64,000 nt of DNA from Hyphodiscus hymeniophilus. Its lineage: Eukaryota > Ascomycota > Leotiomycetes > Helotiales > Hyphodiscaceae. Positions within the stretch are counted from its first letter, which is position 1. Each line of letters begins with the position of its first letter. The notes under the pieces are model-generated. The model was not told the origin of the DNA. It made no database searches and saw nothing but the letters and a program-made list of their open reading frames with translations. Location of the stretch: positions 930,001-994,000 of the forward strand of contig VNKQ01000007.1 of assembly GCA_016508695.1 (NCBI GenBank). Reading direction: 5' to 3'. Shown one piece after another: positions 50,782 through 61,512 of this stretch. Both the position numbers and the translations under genes were made by a program.

Positions 50782-51743
50782 ATGGATTCCAATTCATTAA
50801 CGACTCACCTCCTCTCCTCAACATCCGAACCCACCGGATCCAACGCCTTCAAGAACGCAACGCAAACACCCTTCCTCCACCACGCAGGCCTCGGAACGCT
50901 CCCTAAATCCACGCTCTCGAAATGGCTCGCTCAGGATCGGCTCTACGCACAAGCATACATCCGCTTCGCCTCTCTCCTGCTCGCCAACGTCCCTCTTCCA
51001 TCCCGCGTAGATCCGAACCACGTGAACGAGCAGTGCGTTTCCCTTCCCAAACAAGCAGTCTTCCCCTTGCTACATGATTGCAAGCGTATATGCTGGACCT
51101 GTAGTTGACTCTGCTTGTGTTAGGTTGGTGGACTGTCTGATCGGTTCCATCGCCAATGTTAGGAGGGAGCTGAAGTTCTTCGAGGATACGGCTTCGAGGT
51201 ATGGGCTTGAGCTTGAGGCGGAGGAGGTCAGTGAGGGCGTGAGGCGGTACAGGGAGTTATTCTTCGGTATTGGGGAAGGTATCGAGAGAGGGGAAACAGG
51301 CTTGCTGGAGGGATTGGTTGTGCTCTGGGGTACTGAGAAAGTTCGTTTTTCTCCTTTCTGTTTCCTGGCTCTTGCTTGTTTTCATTCTTGAGTCGATGTT
51401 TTTTGTCTTGGTTTTTGTTGAGAAGCGCGGAACGGATGAAGGGCGAGGGATGAGCTGACTCCACTTGTAGTGCTATCTTGAGGCTTGGATATATGCTAAA
51501 AGCTTTGGGAACTCTGGAGTGGGGCAAGAGGACGAGGACGGTGGTGCATTGAGGAAGGAGTTCATTCCTAACTGGACGAGCGGGGAGTTCGTGGCTTTTG
51601 TGGAGCAGTTGGGGTGGTTTGTCGATGAGCTCTGGAAAGGAGAAGCCGGGAAGGAGAGAGGTGTGTGGAAGGAGGTATTGACGGAAAGGTGGACGGAGCT
51701 GCTTGATGTTGAGAGGATTTTCTGGCCTGTCCTTGAGGAGTAG
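50782..51743 (+). CDS. TENA/THI-4 family (haem-oxygenase-like fold) protein
   Basis: A three-exon gene: 50782-51032, 51124-51340 and 51471-51743 (about 246 residues). Introns are 91 and 130 bp. Blocks include FLHHAGLGTLPKSTLSKWLAQD, RLYAQAYIRFASLLLANVPL, LVDCLIGSIANVRRELKFFE, LVVLWGTEKCYLEAWIYAKSF and EFVAFVEQLGWFVDELW. This all-helical pattern, with the substrate-pocket YxxAW and LWxxE-type motifs, fits TENA/THI-4 proteins (thiaminase II-like). In yeasts the domain acts in thiamine salvage, but stand-alone fungal paralogs can have other substrates, so the exact role is uncertain. The last exon starts CYLEAW after a TAG acceptor. No thiamine-riboswitch-like sequence is apparent upstream. Confidence 0.8.
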
Positions 51744-52516
51744 AACGCCTCTTGGTAATCCTAGAATAGACTGGGGTGAGAAGAGAGACTACAAGGAAGA
51801 AATGAAGTGTGTGCATGCGATGAGTCTACGCAGGTTTGTGAGAAAGAGAATAAGAGCTATGCCGGGTGAGGATAGAAAGTGAGACCGATTAGACTGAGAT
51901 TGATTCAGAGCTGGAACTGTAAAATGAAACAAATGACCGACAACTAGCCAGACTCCGCTGAGAATATAACCAAATGCCGACTAAATTCTTCCCAGAAATA
52001 TCATAGGGCCAAATAAAGGGACTTATAGGTGTTGCCTTTGACCTCCAGATGACTTCTTTCGGTTTCCGTCCAAATGAACATTGCCTCTTGATCTTGATAT
52101 TTGAGCACTTGATCAGGTCTAAATTTTCGTCGAATGAACGAATTTGAGCTTACCGCTAGCTAATGACCACCGGTATCAACAGGGTTAGCCTTGTGAGTGA
52201 AGCCAGCGTTCTCCTTCCACTTTCGCTGTTGAGTAGGCAGCTGAAAACACTTTGCCAGGCACAGCGATCAATTTTCTAATCTCAGACACGATTCGAAACG
52301 ACGACATAATCGTGTATCTTGGATTCAGCCAACAATATTGTTACATTTGGCTGGAAAGTAAAGACCATGCAACCCGTCACGCGCCATGCCATCGACTGGA
52401 CTGAATCTAGGAAATAAATGGATTGAAACCCATGCTAAACAAACAACGCTTCTTGAAATACCAAGTCCGTAGATCTCGGCTCGTGCCGTAAAAAAAATAT
52501 TGTAACGATGACTGTA
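51744..52516. other. Convergent intergenic region
   Basis: About 770 bp between the 3' ends of the TENA-like gene (plus) and the WHI2-like gene (minus). No gene or repeat was seen. Confidence 0.45.
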
Positions 52517-54058
52517 TTAACGCAGTCCGATGACGCTCATCTCCAACGTCCAAACCCTTCTAATCCATACCTTCAACTTCCCGTCAACTCCATCCACGCT
52601 GTCCAGTTCAACTCCTTCCCACCAACATCTACGCGCTGGTTTCCGCCAGAAGAGGAGAAGCTTTTGCGCCATTCCTACTGCATTGTTTCCAATTTCGCCT
52701 CCACGGATGTCGGTCCGCAATCTAGCTAGTGCTAGACTGCAGATGACAGCTTTGTTCGGCTCGTTTGCGCGGTGGCCCCAGTGATCGTCGTGGTTAAAGC
52801 CTCTGAGTTGTGTTAGAGATATCTAGATAATCGCAGTCTTGTACATACCCAGCAGTCAACATCTCGATCAAGTGTTGCTCAGTTGTCCCCGTCTCCTCGC
52901 TCCTTCTAAGCCCCGAAAATATGCCGTCTTGTTTCAGTAACGCTTTCCCAGCTGCTCTCTTGACCTCGATCATTTCAGGCTGTTCAATGTCGGGCCGTGG
53001 GGGTATTACATAGAAGTCTAAATCCTCCCTCAGAACAATTATTCCAGCCCGATCTTGCAGCATCTCTTTGGCAGACCCAGCCATTGGCTCGATTGGTACG
53101 GCGTCCGCTTCTGGGCTTGCTGAAGGCGAGTTTGACCCGGACGGGATTGTTTGTGCGACATTGCGGAAGAACTCGAGCATGTATTGAAGCGAAGCTGGAT
53201 CGTACTGGCAGGATAAGTTAGCTATATATACATTCAGATCTTGCAATAAATTGCGAGTAAATTGGACTTCACGAACGTCAACTTGGAATGCATCCCCTTC
53301 TTGGTATGCGTTCATGTGCCCATCTGGCAGCAGACCGTTCGGAAAGAGCGAGAGTAGGACGAATTCCGGAAGTGTAAGAAGTTCGTCTCTTGAAAGTGTG
53401 AACCGCTGGCCCCTAATAAATTCCGTTAGAGCTTTGCACCCAACCCAATTGTGACTCAACGTACCGAAGGTCCATGGTGATGTTCTCGTCTACTCCGACA
53501 TCTACCATGCGTCAGTCTCAATCCTATCCCCTTCAACCAAATCGTCCACATACCTCCAAGAGTATTGATTGGTGGTGGTCCACCCTGCTGCACCTGAGTA
53601 ATAATACTCGCAGCTCCTCCTGCAGCCGCCATCAGGTATGTGAAAGATTCAAGTGGGCTGGAGCCTTCTGAATAAGCTGGAGGCGGTTCGCTATCGTCGT
53701 CCTTCTTAGATGATTCTCCTTTGGTATCTTGTGGTAATGCCGCCTTTGTCTCGGCAACAACGTCTTGTGAGGAGGTAGACGGTTCGAAGGTTTCGAGCGC
53801 GACAGGCGCGTATGCCGGGACTGATGCAGATACCCCTGCGTCTGTGACGGCAGTCTTGTACGCCTCTACAGCTTCTGCAGTGGATGTGTAAAGAGATGAG
53901 AACGGTGGAGGTCGAGGAGATGAAGGATTCGAACCAGAGGGAACGGAAGCTGGGTATCCAGGAGGGGGTGACTGTGCCCGGGATATCTCTTCCAACTTTG
54001 ATGCGCGGTCGAGGTGCTCGACGGGCAGAGCACCGTCGTTGTCTTGCGTATCTGACAA
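52517..54058 (-). CDS. WHI2-like stress-response regulator (BTB/POZ-type domain)
   Basis: Whi2-type proteins bind Psr phosphatases and regulate general stress response and growth arrest. The gene has four exons: 54058-53554, 53501-53465 (37 bp), 53412-52849 and 52802-52517 (about 463 residues). The N-terminal 165 residues are disordered and Pro/Ser-rich. The core begins ENITMDLRGQRFTLSRDELL, LPEFVLLSLFPNGLLPDG and QYDPASLQYMLEFFRNVAQT, the fungal Whi2/BTB pattern. DLDFYVIPPRPDIEQPEMIE follows. After the last intron the C-terminal block reads GFNHDDHWGHRANEPNKAVI, then ARLRTDIR, and RCWWEGVELD, LKVWIRRVWTLEMSVIGLR. All four introns join in frame with GTATGT/GTACGT donors. Ortholog assignment by motif is strong. 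Confidence 0.85.
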
Positions 54059-54661
54059 CGTGATTGCTAACTGTCCCGAGCCGAGTTAAGATTGTGGGTG
54101 TTGTGCACAAAATAACTGCTCAATTGTTGCAACGAAACAGCATAGGATCCAGATGGTAGTGTTTTGTGAGGGTTAGCCGTTGATTTCGCATTCAGCGTCA
54201 AGGCGCTTAGGATCGTTACTGTACTCGCTGTCGCTTATTACCTTAGTCTCCAAACCCTGTAATGGCAACTGGTTGAGCTCCTGAACACCACGCTCACCTC
54301 TGTGTTCACGACATCAATATGTCTGTTCGAATTCATTTCCAGTGTTCTTTATCCAAACGACTGAGAACCACAAAATAATGTTAGTATTTCATTCAGCATG
54401 ATACTGCAAATGAACAATTCAGGATGATGCTGCCCAAGCTGGTGCAAGCACTCACTCTCTTTGTCATGATTTGGCAAGTGGCCCAGGGCCACTGGGCTTG
54501 AGGATCGGCGTGCTAAAGCGTGCACTATGGACAAAAGGACACCAATCAGTGCAGTTATTGAGCTGATATGCATAGTTCAAGGACCATGTCAATCGAAGCA
54601 TTTCATTCGATTTCTAAGACGCCTAGAGACAATAATCATCGTGCCGCCAATCCCCCCTAAA
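54059..54661. other. Intergenic region
   Basis: 600 bp between the WHI2-like gene and the SNARE. The minus frame 54349-54573 (74 codons) has a signal-peptide-like start but no other support. No gene is called. Confidence 0.4.
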
Positions 54662-54967
54662 TCACTTTGATAGGGTCTTTACTAGACCCGCAATTCCGCC
54701 AGCAATCACGCCAAGCAGCATTATCACTCCAAAAACCAAACATAACCACATCTTTATTTCAGCGAGGCACATCCGTTTTCGCGTCTTATTAGCCCCGCGT
54801 TCGAAAAGTTGGACTTGGCGAGATAGATTGTTGATTCTGTGCTTGATAGAATCAAGTTGTTCTCCCCGTTCGAGATTTTGTTTTCTTTCATGACGTCGGT
54901 TGCTTCGTGTTGTGGAGGTACGAGTAGAGGAGAAGGAAGGGGCATTAAGCCGTGGGTATTGATCTTG
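54662..54967 (-). CDS. Synaptobrevin-type R-SNARE, 3' exon(s); 5' end not found
   Basis: R-SNAREs drive vesicle fusion. A minus-strand frame without an ATG, immediately after the acceptor CTTTTAG (at 54968-54974), reads RHERKQNLERGEQLDSIKHR, INNLSRQVQLFERGANKTRK and then a TM segment (MWLCLVFGVIMLLGVIAGGIAG) ending at TGA 54662-54664. This is the SNARE core with the zero-layer arginine (LERGEQL), followed by the juxtamembrane basic/aromatic stretch and the tail anchor. The N-terminal 40 residues (QDQYPRLNAPSFSSTRTST) are polar. The first exon is upstream and was not identified: there is no ATG in frame before the acceptor, and the preceding 280 bp up to tRNA-Ser show no obvious starter. It may be very short or the gene may be degenerate. 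Family assignment is strong for this exon. Confidence 0.75.
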   Translation of the reverse strand, partial: QDQYPRLNAPSFSSTRTSTTRSNRRHERKQNLERGEQLDSIKHRINNLSRQVQLFERGANKTRKRMCLAEIKMWLCLVFGVIMLLGVIAGGIAGLVKTLSK

Positions 54968-55254
54968 CTAAAAGAATAGAGATGAGTGAGTTGCCTGTAT
55001 ATCACTCGGTAAACGGAGCTTATTATTATATGGAAGTAAAAAGATTTTGCGCGAAACTTAGAATGAAAGGATTCGGGATACTGGGTTGTTCTGGTGAGCT
55101 AGCTCTATGAAGCGCTTAAAATTGAAAACTTAAAAGCCTGCCAGCATCAATTGTTAAATCCCTAGATTCTGGAATTTAGAAAGATTTTAACAAAGTTTCT
55201 TGGATACCTAACTTACTTATATAGACTGTCAAAACAAAACAAAAAATTTCCGCT

Positions 55255-55351
55255 CGACGTGAGCAGGATTTGAACCTGCGCCTCCGAAGAGAATAGATTA
55301 CAGTCCGTAGGGATTCTAGTCTATCGCATTAGACCGCTCTGCCATCACGCC
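55255..55351 (-). tRNA. tRNA-Ser (AGA) with a 15-nt intron
   Basis: Read on the minus strand: the acceptor GGCGTGA pairs with TCACGTC, with G73 as discriminator (typical for serine). The anticodon stem ATAGA pairs with TCTAT. The anticodon AGA corresponds to plus 55315-55317. The intron of 15 nt lies 3' of position 37 (55299-55313). A long variable arm is present, as in class II tRNAs, and the T arm GCAGG-TTCAAAT-CCTGC is intact. A T-run (plus-strand A-run 55241-55246) follows as pol III terminator. Confidence 0.9.
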
Positions 55352-56323
55352 AACAATTGAATGATGAAAATTTCCTTATCTTACATCATAAAGAGTTCTT
55401 GCATTGGCGCCCTTTTAGCGCCTACTTTGTCTTAGTCACAGCGGACGTTCCCCTAAGCTGCCAATTTCGAGCACCCCCCTATGCCTCAGGCCTTTACACC
55501 AGGGGTAGGAATACCAAAAAGTTATAGGCTTTGAAAACACTAATCAAAAGACTAAAACTACTTAAAATTTAGAAATTCCTATTTATAAGAAATATAGTAT
55601 ATTACTATAAAGAAAAGAGGGCAATTGAAATTAATATTATAAAGATAAAGTTAATAGCAAGATTGGACTTAAATGATAGAGCTCTATAGTTGGCTCGCTA
55701 GGAAGGCCCAGGCAGCTTACTGCCTCAGGCTAGAGGTGCTCGAAATTGGCAGCTTAGGGGAAAAGTCAGCCAAATATCCACGCCAAGTCATGGTCGCCAA
55801 TGGAAATCCTTCATATTAGGGCCCCCTATCAATCAGGCTTCGCTAGTCCAAGTTAAGGTTCCTGTACTTCGTGTGCATCAAAATGAAGTATTTTGACGTA
55901 AATGGCAGGCGGCTTATCACTTTGCGATGTTACATCCAGATCACGCCCACATCACGTGAAGCTAGCAAGAAGTAGGTCCAATTCATTCTCGAAATTGGAT
56001 AAAAAAGTAAAAGACTGACGTGAGGCTACATCGCCATTGCAAGATGTGACATAGATTGACCAGAATACAAAATAACAGTAACGCTAGCCGCCAACGCCGA
56101 ATCAAGCTTGCGCTCCCATCTAAGAATAACCCCATACGAACGACTGAAGCAATAATAGCAAAACCCTGCCGTCAAAACCAAGAACATGAGGAGCCTCCCA
56201 TCAGCCACAAATGAAGATCGTCACCTGATATCGTCGTACACTCGTTCATTCATACACAGTCCCACAACGCTGCCGTCATTCATCAGGCCCAATCATACAA
56301 GCCATGAGAGTCGTGCCAATCAA
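55352..56323. other. Intergenic region containing a MITE-like element
   Basis: No gene. The first part is AT-rich, with the inverted-repeat element described separately at 55448-55762. The rest (55763-56323) has no domain-bearing frame. Confidence 0.45.
55448..55762. mobile_element. MITE-like element with terminal inverted repeats
   Basis: A perfect 28-bp inverted repeat bounds the element. The left arm 55448-55475 (ttcccctaagctgccaattt...) is the reverse complement of the right arm 55735-55762 (ggtgctcgaaattggcagct...). Partial similarity extends about 10 bp outward on both sides. The 260-bp interior is AT-rich and has no open frame, as in non-autonomous DNA transposons. No target duplication could be identified, and no second copy was seen in this window. 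Confidence 0.7.
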
Positions 56324-57043
56324 TCAATCTCCGTTCAACTCATCAGTCATTCCACTAAGGGTAGACGAATATCCAAATGCAAGTCTCTCATCCTCGACCC
56401 AGTTTCCTGCATAAGCTGTGGGATCGGCTCCACAGCCTATGAAAACATGGTCTTCGCTGCTATAGCTGTCGAGGCTCTGATCGCTGGGCTTGGCTTTCTT
56501 CTTGTCCTTGGCCATCTTTGTGCTCTGGATGTGTAGACCTTGTGGAAGGAAGTTATCCTGAGCTGGGGGCGAGACGCTAGGACGTGGTTGTTTATTCTGC
56601 TGATCCTTGAGATAACGCCTCAACTGGAACGGCATATCTGAGTGAAATGAGGCAGAGCGACGGTGGGAGACCTCGTTCAAGCCCGTCTCGGGACCAAGGG
56701 GCAGGAAGGTGTTGGTCACGGCCAGGTCAGGGTCTTCACGCTCAACCCCCTCTGGACACGGGACGGAGGTTGTTGACGAAGCGTAGGATTGTGGGGGTGG
56801 CTGGTAGTATGCGTTCCCATTGTTCTCGAACTGACAGCCTTGTGGAGAGGCGGCGGCTTGAGGAACCTGGCTCTGGCCGTCACTGTACCCAGCCATGTCT
56901 GCACAGCTGCGATTGTCTGGGTTGTAGACGGGAGGGCGACGGGAGGAGTCGGCCTCAACATGGACCCATTGGTTGTGGTCATGATAACTGAGGCCATGAT
57001 AATACTCTTCGTTGTGGAAGATGTTATGGTCTGGTGCTGACAT
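56324..57043 (-). CDS. Unrecognised polar protein of 239 residues
   Basis: A single minus-strand frame starts MSAPDHNIFHNEEYYHGLSY. The sequence is mostly disordered: Tyr/His/Asn-rich at the N-terminus, then Pro/Gln/Ser-rich (YYQPPPQSYASSTTSVPCPE), with a basic stretch (MAKDKKKAKPSDQ) and an acidic/aromatic tail (CGADPTAYAGNWVEDERLAF). No domain is recognised. Consistent codon use over 239 codons and a clean start in a purine-rich leader suggest a real gene, possibly restricted to related fungi. The plus-strand frames over the same bases are shadows. The 5' flank (57044-57400) contains a GT-rich stretch (tggttgtggttgtgggtgtg). Confidence 0.5.
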   Translation of the reverse strand: MSAPDHNIFHNEEYYHGLSYHDHNQWVHVEADSSRRPPVYNPDNRSCADMAGYSDGQSQVPQAAASPQGCQFENNGNAYYQPPPQSYASSTTSVPCPEGVEREDPDLAVTNTFLPLGPETGLNEVSHRRSASFHSDMPFQLRRYLKDQQNKQPRPSVSPPAQDNFLPQGLHIQSTKMAKDKKKAKPSDQSLDSYSSEDHVFIGCGADPTAYAGNWVEDERLAFGYSSTLSGMTDELNGD

Positions 57044-59386
57044 GTTGAAGGGTTGTCTGGACCTTATTCTAAAGGGCCAGTATGAACTAGGACGTGCATG
57101 TTAGTCGGATCAATATCGTGGGGTGAGGCAATGTGGCTTACTAGGTAGGGAACTGGGAGCGAATAATGGTATCGAATATCTGCGAAGCCAACTTGCCGGT
57201 TGTGGTTGTGGTTGTGGGTGTGTGTGGTGGGGTAGAGCAATGGTGGGGGTTGATTGGAAGTAGTGAGGCTGATGGAGATGATCGCATGAACACTGAATGC
57301 TTGCAGAGAAAGAGAAGATTTGTTGTACAAAGGCTAAGTATTGTACAATAAAGATAAATATGAATGTGAATGAAGAGGCACAAATGGAGAAAGGGATGGA
57401 GGTTCTCACGGCCTTATATCCATCTCACTGTGACTCCTCTCTCTGCGCGGAAGGGAAAGATGGATACTGAAGGACATCATCCACCGCGTTTGAGAGCGGT
57501 TGGAGGCTTCGATCACTTGACGATTTTGGACCCAAAGCTCCTTCTTCGGAGGTCAGGATGAACCACTGGGAGAAGTAGGCAGCGACTTGTGCAAGCTGCC
57601 CCTCCTGCAGTTCGCACCATCATGATGACATTTCGCCCGAGTTGCAGGAGAGGCTGCTCTGAAAGGAAGCTCCCTGGGAGCTCGGTTCAATAGAGGGGTA
57701 CTGCCATTAAGCCTCCAAGTCAAAGCCCCTTCGTCGGATTACAAGCCCGTTGGATAGGATGGCGGGAAGAATGTAGCGGTGGCAGACAAGGCGATATGGT
57801 GTCCAATCGCTCCAGGACAGCCTCGAGCCTCGGGCCTCACTGTTCGCACTGATTGGACTTGGAGACTTCTTGGGATCCCCCATTTTGTACTGCACTTGCA
57901 GCAAAAACCTCCGACTGAATGCATGCTTGCATGAACCTGTCCATCTGAACATGTCGGTAAGGTCTCGTCGTTTTCAGGGTCCTCGGTTATCGTCGGTGCG
58001 ACGTGAGGTGAGGTACTGTGAGTTGATATCAAAACGATATCTGAAGCCGTGACAGCGACATGTGCGTAATACTATGTGTGTAACACGTTGCATTGCTTTG
58101 TCTGATAAGGGTTTGGCTTTGTAATCCACCAGAACTCCAGTAGAATCCGCGGACGAAAGGGTGTCCGTCAAACTGACCGAGTACGCCCAGCGCTTTAGCA
58201 CGGCGAGAGAGACGTCGCTCTTTTCAGCCCGCAACGACAACACCACGACCGGAAGCACTTGGCTTGATTTCCAATTCGATAGAATATCAACACGGCCCGT
58301 GTTCGGACCGTGGCCGAACAAGTGCTGTTAACTGTGAAGCACCGCTCGTTCTCTACAGACAACTCGGAGGCCGCCGAGTCCCCTACGTTCTTCAGCGCCC
58401 AAGGCTGCTGGGGAGCCGGGTAGCACAGCCCGCCAGCCCCTCCACAGTACCTGTATCGTCCGAAATCGCATTCCCTCAGAGCCTCGTCCTTCGACCTCTA
58501 CGCTCTATGGCGTGCTAAAGGGGGCTGTCATCTGTTCCTCTCTCCCCTCTGGGACCCTCTGGGAAAGTCCAAGCCGGCATTTGCATGTGAATTGCTCTTC
58601 TTGCTCTCTTCGGGACCTTCTGGAAGACGAGAACGAAGAACCCCTTGCTGATCTCAAGTCTGGCAGCTTGAGGAATGAGGATTGAGGATTGAGCATCTAT
58701 CTGCCTTGCTACTACCAAACAGTCCTTCTGACCGTTGTTGATCATTCACCTTCTCCACTCTTGATCGAGACTCCTCTTTACCAGAGGGGCGACTGTGATG
58801 TGATAGACAGTCTCGATCCGCCCGGCTTGGGTGAGAGGAGTAGATTCCAATCCTTGAGTCCTTGCCTGATCTACCCACTCTTCCACTTTTGAGCCCCTCC
58901 ATTTGACCCGCAATGAGCCGTGATATCAAAGGTGGCTTTGATATTCTGCAGTCGCCACGGGGTGAGAGGGGTTGGCTCATCTGACTTGGGACAGATTGAT
59001 CATCCAAAGCGTGACGCCTTTCGTCGATTCTGGACATTTTGAACGAAGCTGGATTTGGAAATCCGATTGCTTCTTCTAGTTCTAGGTTCTAACCTTCTTC
59101 TTTCCCACCCTTCCTATCTTTCAAGATAATTTTAAATTCAAGAGTGGAAGGTTTTGCCATAGTCACACAATAAGCTAGGGAGGAGTTTCAGACACAACAG
59201 CAAGAGTCCAATTGGGAAAACTTGCATTTGATTACCCCCGCACCCGGTCTACGCCTTTGAAGAGGAAGTCAATCTGGCCATTCATAGTAGCAAAACATCT
59301 GGTATCATGCTTAGCATCCAATGCTATGTCCCGTGCACACTAAACCAAACGCCTACTCGCTAAATGCAATCTCACAACGCTCCGTG
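57044..59386. other. Long intergenic region
   Basis: 2.3 kb with no supported gene. It has a TG/GT-rich microsatellite-like stretch near 57193-57225 and several short frames on both strands without domains. The last part is the 3' flank of the endopolyphosphatase gene. Confidence 0.4.
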
Positions 59387-61512
59387 TCACAGCTCCCCTC
59401 TCCACTCATCAGCCAGTAATTCAGGACTCTCGTCTTGCTCGAAGCTTTTGAGATCTTCATCGTTCAATGTACCGACAAAAGCACGTTGGATGAATCGAAG
59501 CCAGACTTTGTTCTTCTCATGCTGTTTGTGATGCTTCTTTTTCCGGTGCTTCTTCCCCTCAGCATAGACTTCATCCTCGCCATCCTCGATTTCCCTCAGA
59601 GACTCTTCAATTTGATCGGTCTTCTCCGGCTCATACTGCCCGATCCGGTGCGCAAGCTTGATGTAGCTGCGTACAGTCAAGTCAGTCAGCTTATAGATCG
59701 GATCCGTAAAAGTATCGTATTCGACTTGGTATTGGAACGGCTTCGGTTTTGGCGCCTTGTCTTTTGGGTGCTTGCCGTGATGTGTTCCCTCATGCCACTT
59801 GTCAATATCAACATCCTCATCTTCTGACCTCACAAAGTCGTTGTTGATGTGCGTGAGATTTGCGAAATACTGAGTATAGCCGAGTAATGTGAGAGTCTGA
59901 GGAGAATAAGCGGGACCAGGTGGTGAGCCTTTTGTCGGAGGATCTGGGACAATAAGATCGGGGTTCTTGGGCTTCTGATGCTTCTTCTTCTTCTTCTTCT
60001 TCCTTTTTTTCTTCTCTCCAACCGAAACATCATCGTCTTCAAAATGTTCGCCGAGTTCGTTACCATCCGCATAGCCGTCACTCCTTAAGTTGGCCTCTTC
60101 AAGCCAGTCCATCGAGTCATCTTGAGATTCCGTGGAACCTTGTGCCCACACCGGTGTTTCTTGCAACCCAGAAATGTTGTACTCAATTACTCTGAGAGTA
60201 GGCATGAAGTTGGGGACTACACTCGGACCGACGTGCGTCACATGGAATCTCTCTCCCCAAGGCCCACCGATCTTCTTCAAATTCTTCTCTTTCTTAGTTT
60301 TCTTGCCCTTTTTCTTGGAGTCTTCAACTTCCTCGGTTGCGGCAGGAGGATTTGGCAGGTCAGACCAGTTTTCACGCAACTCTTCCAAGTAATCATTGGC
60401 AGATTCGATTGTGAGTTCTTCATCCATCTTTGCTCGAGCAATGTGGTTCGCGGCTGGGGTTCCTTCTATGGCCAAAAGATTGACCTCCTTGGTATCCTGC
60501 AACATGAAGTGATCGATGTTCATGTGTCCGTAAAGACCTCCCACCACAACATCACGGTACTGTCTCAGCCAGAGAGTATACTTTTGCCAGCAAGTCTCGT
60601 CCCATAGCTGTTTACTTCCAGTTCGAGCAGGAGGAACATGGCCCGTCAGAATTGCCTTCATTCCACGCCGGCGCATAAATTGTAGCTGGATCCGGAGCCA
60701 TTCCAAATGTTCATAGCCAGGTTCAGATCGCAACGCGCAACCATCAACAGCGGCATTGTGACTGAAGAAGTACAGCGTGTTGAGACTAAATACGGCCAAT
60801 TTGTTTGGAATAACTTCGACGTAGTACCAGCCTCCTCTTTCAAAGCCATGTCTTTGTTCTTCAGGTATGAATCTGCCCCAAATATCGGTGTATGCCTTCA
60901 GCCATTTGTTCGGACCCGAAAGAAGGATATTATGAGGGAGGATATCATTGTTGCCAAAGGTCGAGACAATCGGAATCGTCAGAGGCTTGGTCGGGTCACC
61001 GTTCTTACCAAATACCTCTAGGAACTTGCTCGCGACCCATCTATTCGTACTGAGGACTTCGTCTTGAGTGCGAGGAATTTCTTCGTCGCTATCGTGCCTC
61101 GCGGAGTCGCCTGTCCACACCACGAAATCAATGTTATCCTTGATATTTTCCTGAATCCATTTGAATGTCGCATTCACCAAAGCATATGGCGTATCGCAAT
61201 CCGTGGTTTCTGCACCGTATACGCCGGACGTTCCCTTGCCTCTGTGACAGGCATCCTCTTCTTCAGTCGAGGAGTGGAATTTATAGAAGGAGTCTGGGTG
61301 GAGGTCTGCACAGATCTGATCAGCATCTTGCACGAAAGACAAGGCTAAGATACGCTACCTGTGATATGCAGGAATCGGCCATGCAATTGCCGCCCCGAGG
61401 TGTGAGGTTGTACAGTCGGGTCCTCCAATGGAGCCTGGAGGTCCGATTGGATACCGATAATAGGCGTTGCATGTACATATGCTGCTGCTAATAAGAATGC
61501 AAAAGGATGCAT
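59387..61512 (-). CDS. Vacuolar endopolyphosphatase PPN1 (calcineurin-like phosphoesterase)
   Basis: This enzyme cleaves polyphosphate internally in the vacuole. Exon 1 (61512-61359) starts MHPFAFLLAAAYVHATPIIG, a signal peptide/anchor. A 53-bp intron (61358-61306) is followed by exon 2 (61305-59387), giving about 690 residues. The metallophosphoesterase motifs appear in order: HITDLHPD (DxH, about 52), WTGDSARHD (about 117), TFGNND (about 169), LTGHVPPA and GLYGHMNIDHF (GHxH). The C-terminal third carries a long lysine tract (EKKKRKKKKKKKHQKPK) and an acidic, charged segment, as usual in Ppn1 proteins. The longer minus frame to 61842 is not the real start: ATG 61512 is followed directly by the signal peptide, and the intron junction (HIT/DLHPD) is restored only by splicing. 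The Lys tract is encoded by a CTT microsatellite. Confidence 0.92.

Noticed and set aside
53925..53942. ggattcgaaccag-like tRNA T-arm match
   Set aside because: Falls inside WHI2-like coding sequence and has no acceptor or anticodon arms.
54349..54573. 74-codon minus frame with signal-peptide-like start
   Set aside because: No second exon, domain or leader support; shorter than expected for a convincing secreted protein.
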